From Bradyrhizobium diazoefficiens (GTDB taxonomy: Bacteria; Pseudomonadota; Alphaproteobacteria; Rhizobiales; Xanthobacteraceae): DNA of 64,000 bases. The translations under genes were made by a program, and so were the position numbers. The notes below the pieces were generated by a model. The model saw nothing but the letters and a program-made list of their open reading frames with translations, had not been told where the DNA came from and made no database searches. Positions 61,679-64,000 of this stretch are shown here, in pieces (the stretch's first letter is position 1; the number at the start of each line of letters is the position of its first letter). The stretch covers positions 79,336 to 143,335 of the forward strand of contig NZ_JAFCKW010000015.1 of assembly GCF_018129965.1 (NCBI RefSeq). Reading direction: 5' to 3'.

Positions 61679-63388
61679 GTGGCAGGGCAGGACGACTCGG
61701 AACGAGCTGACGGCGGTGCGCAGATGGCGCGCTTCACCCGCCCCGAACAGACCTTCCCGGCGCTGACATCGGCCGAGATTCAGCGCATGCGGCAGTTCGG
61801 CGAGGTCCGCCGTTACGCCGACGGTGAGTTGCTGTTCGAGACCGGCAAGCCGGGGCCGGGCATGTTCGTGGTGCTGAAGGGCCATGTCGCCCTCACCCAG
61901 CGCGACGGGCTCGGCAATGTCACCCCGCTGATCGACCAGGGCCCGGGGCAATTCCTCGCCGAACTCAGCCAGCTCTCCGGCCGTCCGGCGCTGGTCGACG
62001 GCCGCGCCGAAGGCGAGGTCGAGACGCTGCTGCTGCCGCCGGAGCGCCTGCGCGCGCTGCTGGTCGCCGAGGCTGAACTCGGCGAGCGCATCATGCGCGC
62101 GCTGATCCTGCGCCGGGTCAATCTGCTCCAGGCGGGCGTCGGCGGCGTGGTGCTGATCGGTCCGTCGCATTCGACAGGCGTGGTGCGGCTGCAGGGCTTC
62201 CTCACCCGCAACGGCCAGCCGCATCATCTGCTCGATCCGGAGCGCGATCGCGACGCCGCCGAATTGATCGCGCGCTATTCGCCGAAGCCCGAAGACTGGC
62301 CGCTGGTCGTCGCCCCCGACGGTTCGGTGCTGCGCAATCCCGGCGAGACCGAAATCGCGCGCGCCATCGGCATGATCGGCGGCCCGCGCAATGACCGCAT
62401 CTACGACGTCGCGATTGTCGGCTGCGGACCGGCCGGGCTCGCCACGGCGGTGTATGCGGCTTCCGAAGGACTGTCGGTCGCCGTGCTGGACACCCGCGCC
62501 TTCGGCGGCCAGGCCGGCGCCAGCGCGCGCATCGAGAACTATCTGGGCTTTCCGACCGGCATTTCCGGCCAGGCGCTGACCGCGCGCGCCTTCAACCAGG
62601 CGCAGAAATTCGGCGCCGACATCATGATCCCCGTCACGGTGCAGTCGCTCGACTGCACGCGGACGGACGGCGCCTTTACGCTGGCGCTTGATGGCGGCGA
62701 TCCCTTGCGCTCGCGCGCGGTGGTGGTCGCGAGCGGCGCGCGCTATCGCCGGCCGGAGATCGAGAACCTCGACAGGTTCGAGGGACGCGGCGTCTGGTAC
62801 TGGGCGTCCCCGATCGAGGCGAAGCTGTGTGCCGGCGAGGACGTGGCCCTGGTCGGCGCGGGCAATTCGGCCGGCCAGGCCGCCGTGTTCCTGTCGGGCC
62901 ATGCCAAGAAAGTGCTGATGATCATTCGCGGCGGCGGCCTCGGCGCCAGCATGTCGCGCTATCTCATCGAGCGCATCGAAGCGACGCCGAACATCGAATT
63001 GATGTTCAACACCGAGATATCGGCGCTTGAGGGCGACGAGGCCTCGCTGTTGCGGCGCATCCGCTGGAAGAGCCGGCTGTCTGATGATGAGGACAGCGCC
63101 GACATCCGCAATCTCTTTCTGTTCGTCGGCGCCGATCCCGCCACCGGCTGGCTCGACGGCTGCGGCGTCACGCTCGATCGCGCCGGCTTCGTCGTGACCG
63201 GCGCGCAGTCCGAGCAGAACCAGGGCAAGCTGGTCGCGCCGCTGGAGACGTCCGTGCCCGGCGTCTACGCGGTCGGCGACGTCCGCTCCGGCTCGGTCAA
63301 GCGCGTCGGCGGCGCCATCGGCGAAGGCGCGCAGGTCGTGGCCTCCCTGCACCTCTATCTCGCCGACGCCGCAAACCCGGCGCTTTAG
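61679..63388 (+). CDS. FAD-dependent oxidoreductase with N-terminal cyclic nucleotide-binding domain
   Basis: A 569-residue two-part protein. The N-terminal domain (about residues 20-140) is a cNMP-binding fold: FGEVRRYADGELLFETGKPGPGMF, then FLAELSQLSGRPALVD. The C-terminal part (about 245-569) is thioredoxin reductase-like, with the FAD site VAIVGCGPAGLATAVYAA, the NAD(P) site VALVGAGNSAGQAAVFL and the closing GVYAVGDVRSGSVKRVGGAIGEGA. The redox CxxC of thioredoxin reductase is absent (WYWASPIEA at that place). GTG at 61679 with GGAG 9 bp upstream is taken as start; ATG 61724 is possible. The cAMP-type domain suggests allosteric control. Confidence 0.83.
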   Translation: MAGQDDSERADGGAQMARFTRPEQTFPALTSAEIQRMRQFGEVRRYADGELLFETGKPGPGMFVVLKGHVALTQRDGLGNVTPLIDQGPGQFLAELSQLSGRPALVDGRAEGEVETLLLPPERLRALLVAEAELGERIMRALILRRVNLLQAGVGGVVLIGPSHSTGVVRLQGFLTRNGQPHHLLDPERDRDAAELIARYSPKPEDWPLVVAPDGSVLRNPGETEIARAIGMIGGPRNDRIYDVAIVGCGPAGLATAVYAASEGLSVAVLDTRAFGGQAGASARIENYLGFPTGISGQALTARAFNQAQKFGADIMIPVTVQSLDCTRTDGAFTLALDGGDPLRSRAVVVASGARYRRPEIENLDRFEGRGVWYWASPIEAKLCAGEDVALVGAGNSAGQAAVFLSGHAKKVLMIIRGGGLGASMSRYLIERIEATPNIELMFNTEISALEGDEASLLRRIRWKSRLSDDEDSADIRNLFLFVGADPATGWLDGCGVTLDRAGFVVTGAQSEQNQGKLVAPLETSVPGVYAVGDVRSGSVKRVGGAIGEGAQVVASLHLYLADAANPAL

Positions 63389-63516
63389 TCACGGACAAGA
63401 CAAGCAGATGGCAAGTCGAATGAGGCTTGCCATCCTGCCGTGTCATGCGTGACTATCTCTCGTCGTCGCGAATTCAATCGCGCACGGAACAACAAAGATC
63501 CGCCAGGGAGGACTCA

Positions 63517-63825
63517 ATGGCCGAACTCGTCGTGCTCTACAAGACGCCCAAGGACGCTGCCGCTTTCGACAAGCATTATGCCGAGACGCATATTCCGCTC
63601 GCCAAGAAATTGCCCGGCCTGAAGAAATACGCCGTCAGCACGGGACCGGTGGCCTCGCCTGCCGGACCGTCCGGAATTCACCTCGTCGCCGTGCTCACCT
63701 TCGACAGCGTGGCCGACATCCAGGCAGCCTTCGGCAGCGAGGCAGGCAAGGCCGCGGCAGGCGACGTGCCGAAATTCGCCAGCGGCGGCGCCGACCTGCT
63801 GATCTTCGACACCAAGGAAGTCTGA
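63517..63825 (+). CDS. EthD-family protein
   Basis: A 102-residue ferredoxin-like (dimeric alpha/beta barrel) protein of the EthD family. Marks are LVVLYKTPKDAAAFDKHYAE, THIPLAKKLPGLKKY and VAVLTFDSVADIQAAF. EthD was first seen beside ethyl tert-butyl ether degradation genes; the function is still uncertain. GGGAGG 7 bp before the ATG supports this start. It follows the FAD oxidoreductase by 128 bp. Confidence 0.85.
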   Translation: MAELVVLYKTPKDAAAFDKHYAETHIPLAKKLPGLKKYAVSTGPVASPAGPSGIHLVAVLTFDSVADIQAAFGSEAGKAAAGDVPKFASGGADLLIFDTKEV

Positions 63826-63854
63826 TCCAGCCTTCGCAGAAGTGCGAAATCGTA

Positions 63855-63933
63855 GCCCGGATGGAGCGCAGCGCAATCCGGGATTCGCGTGAGCGACAAG
63901 GTGGCCCCGGATTGCGCTGCGCTCCATCCGGGC
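63855..63933. repeat. 28-bp perfect inverted repeat, palindromic element
   Basis: The arms 63855-63882 and 63906-63933 are exactly complementary (arm begins GCCCGGATGGAGCGCAGCG), with a 23-base loop. It follows the EthD gene and a small hairpin (TTCGCA/TGCGAA, 63833-63848). It resembles dispersed palindromic repeats of Bradyrhizobium. The window ends 67 bp later with no further gene seen. Confidence 0.75.
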
Positions 63934-64000
63934 TTCTGTAACGGGCCTCAGTAAGTCAATCCCTTTTTGCCTGATCCAATCGCTGGGCACTTGCTTCTGT

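Overview
The window is GC-rich alphaproteobacterial chromosome, most likely from Bradyrhizobium or a close relative in the Nitrobacteraceae. This rests on the codon and GC character, a gene that matches the family of the characterised Bradyrhizobium japonicum D-tartrate dehydratase residue for residue at its catalytic sites, a candidate Irr-type iron control element, and palindromic intergenic repeats of the kind common in that genus. No phage, plasmid or insertion-sequence gene was seen. The organism assignment is inference without database comparison.

Layout. 1-4.9 kb: end of an exopolysaccharide locus (Wzz/GumC-like protein with a degenerate kinase domain, secreted GH5 hydrolase, polymerase-like membrane protein). 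4.9-13.4 kb: luciferase-like monooxygenase, a toxin-first toxin-antitoxin pair with a near-leaderless promoter, a YgiQ radical SAM protein, a BKACE enzyme, and a GntR-controlled FAD oxidase divergent from a DapA-type lyase. 13.5-18.2 kb: iron uptake (TonB receptor, periplasmic iron-binding protein, PepSY reductase-like protein) behind a candidate Irr box. 18.2-26.8 kb: triple-rhodanese protein, serA, tannase-family esterase, a MarR remnant, enoyl-CoA hydratase, a chemoreceptor and a probable L-2-keto-3-deoxyarabonate dehydratase.

27.0-40.7 kb is a complete carbon-phosphorus lyase island in four transcription directions: DUF1045/phnM-like/acetyltransferase (left), phnCDEE (right), phnF (left) and phnGHIJKLMN (right). 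Three sites match the Pho-box design (7-bp repeats with 4-bp gaps), and a perfect 28-bp palindrome between phnF and phnG is the likely PhnF operator. Phosphate starvation (PhoB) and phosphonate or an intermediate (PhnF) would therefore both control the system. No phnP is present, but the DUF1045 protein carries two HxT motifs of 2H phosphoesterases and could do that step.

40.7-49.4 kb: PPOX flavoprotein, TPR-glycosyltransferase-like protein divergent from a methyltransferase/pyruvyl-transferase fusion, then a sulfur locus: a 31-codon leader ORF ending in four Cys codons, a small unknown protein, an orphan sulfonate-binding protein, and convergent metY plus hydrolase. 48.6-55.5 kb: an IclR-controlled catabolic operon (TctC/Bug binding protein, flavin reductase, MFS transporter, FAH-family hydrolase, HpaH-type hydratase, RidA, amidohydrolase) that fits the lower part of a meta-cleavage pathway but has no ring-cleavage enzyme in view. 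55.7-64 kb: secreted unknown protein, second luciferase-like monooxygenase, LysR regulator divergent from tarD, MgtC-family protein, a repeat-rich noncoding stretch around tRNA-Thr(GGT), a cyclic-nucleotide-domain FAD oxidoreductase and an EthD-like protein.
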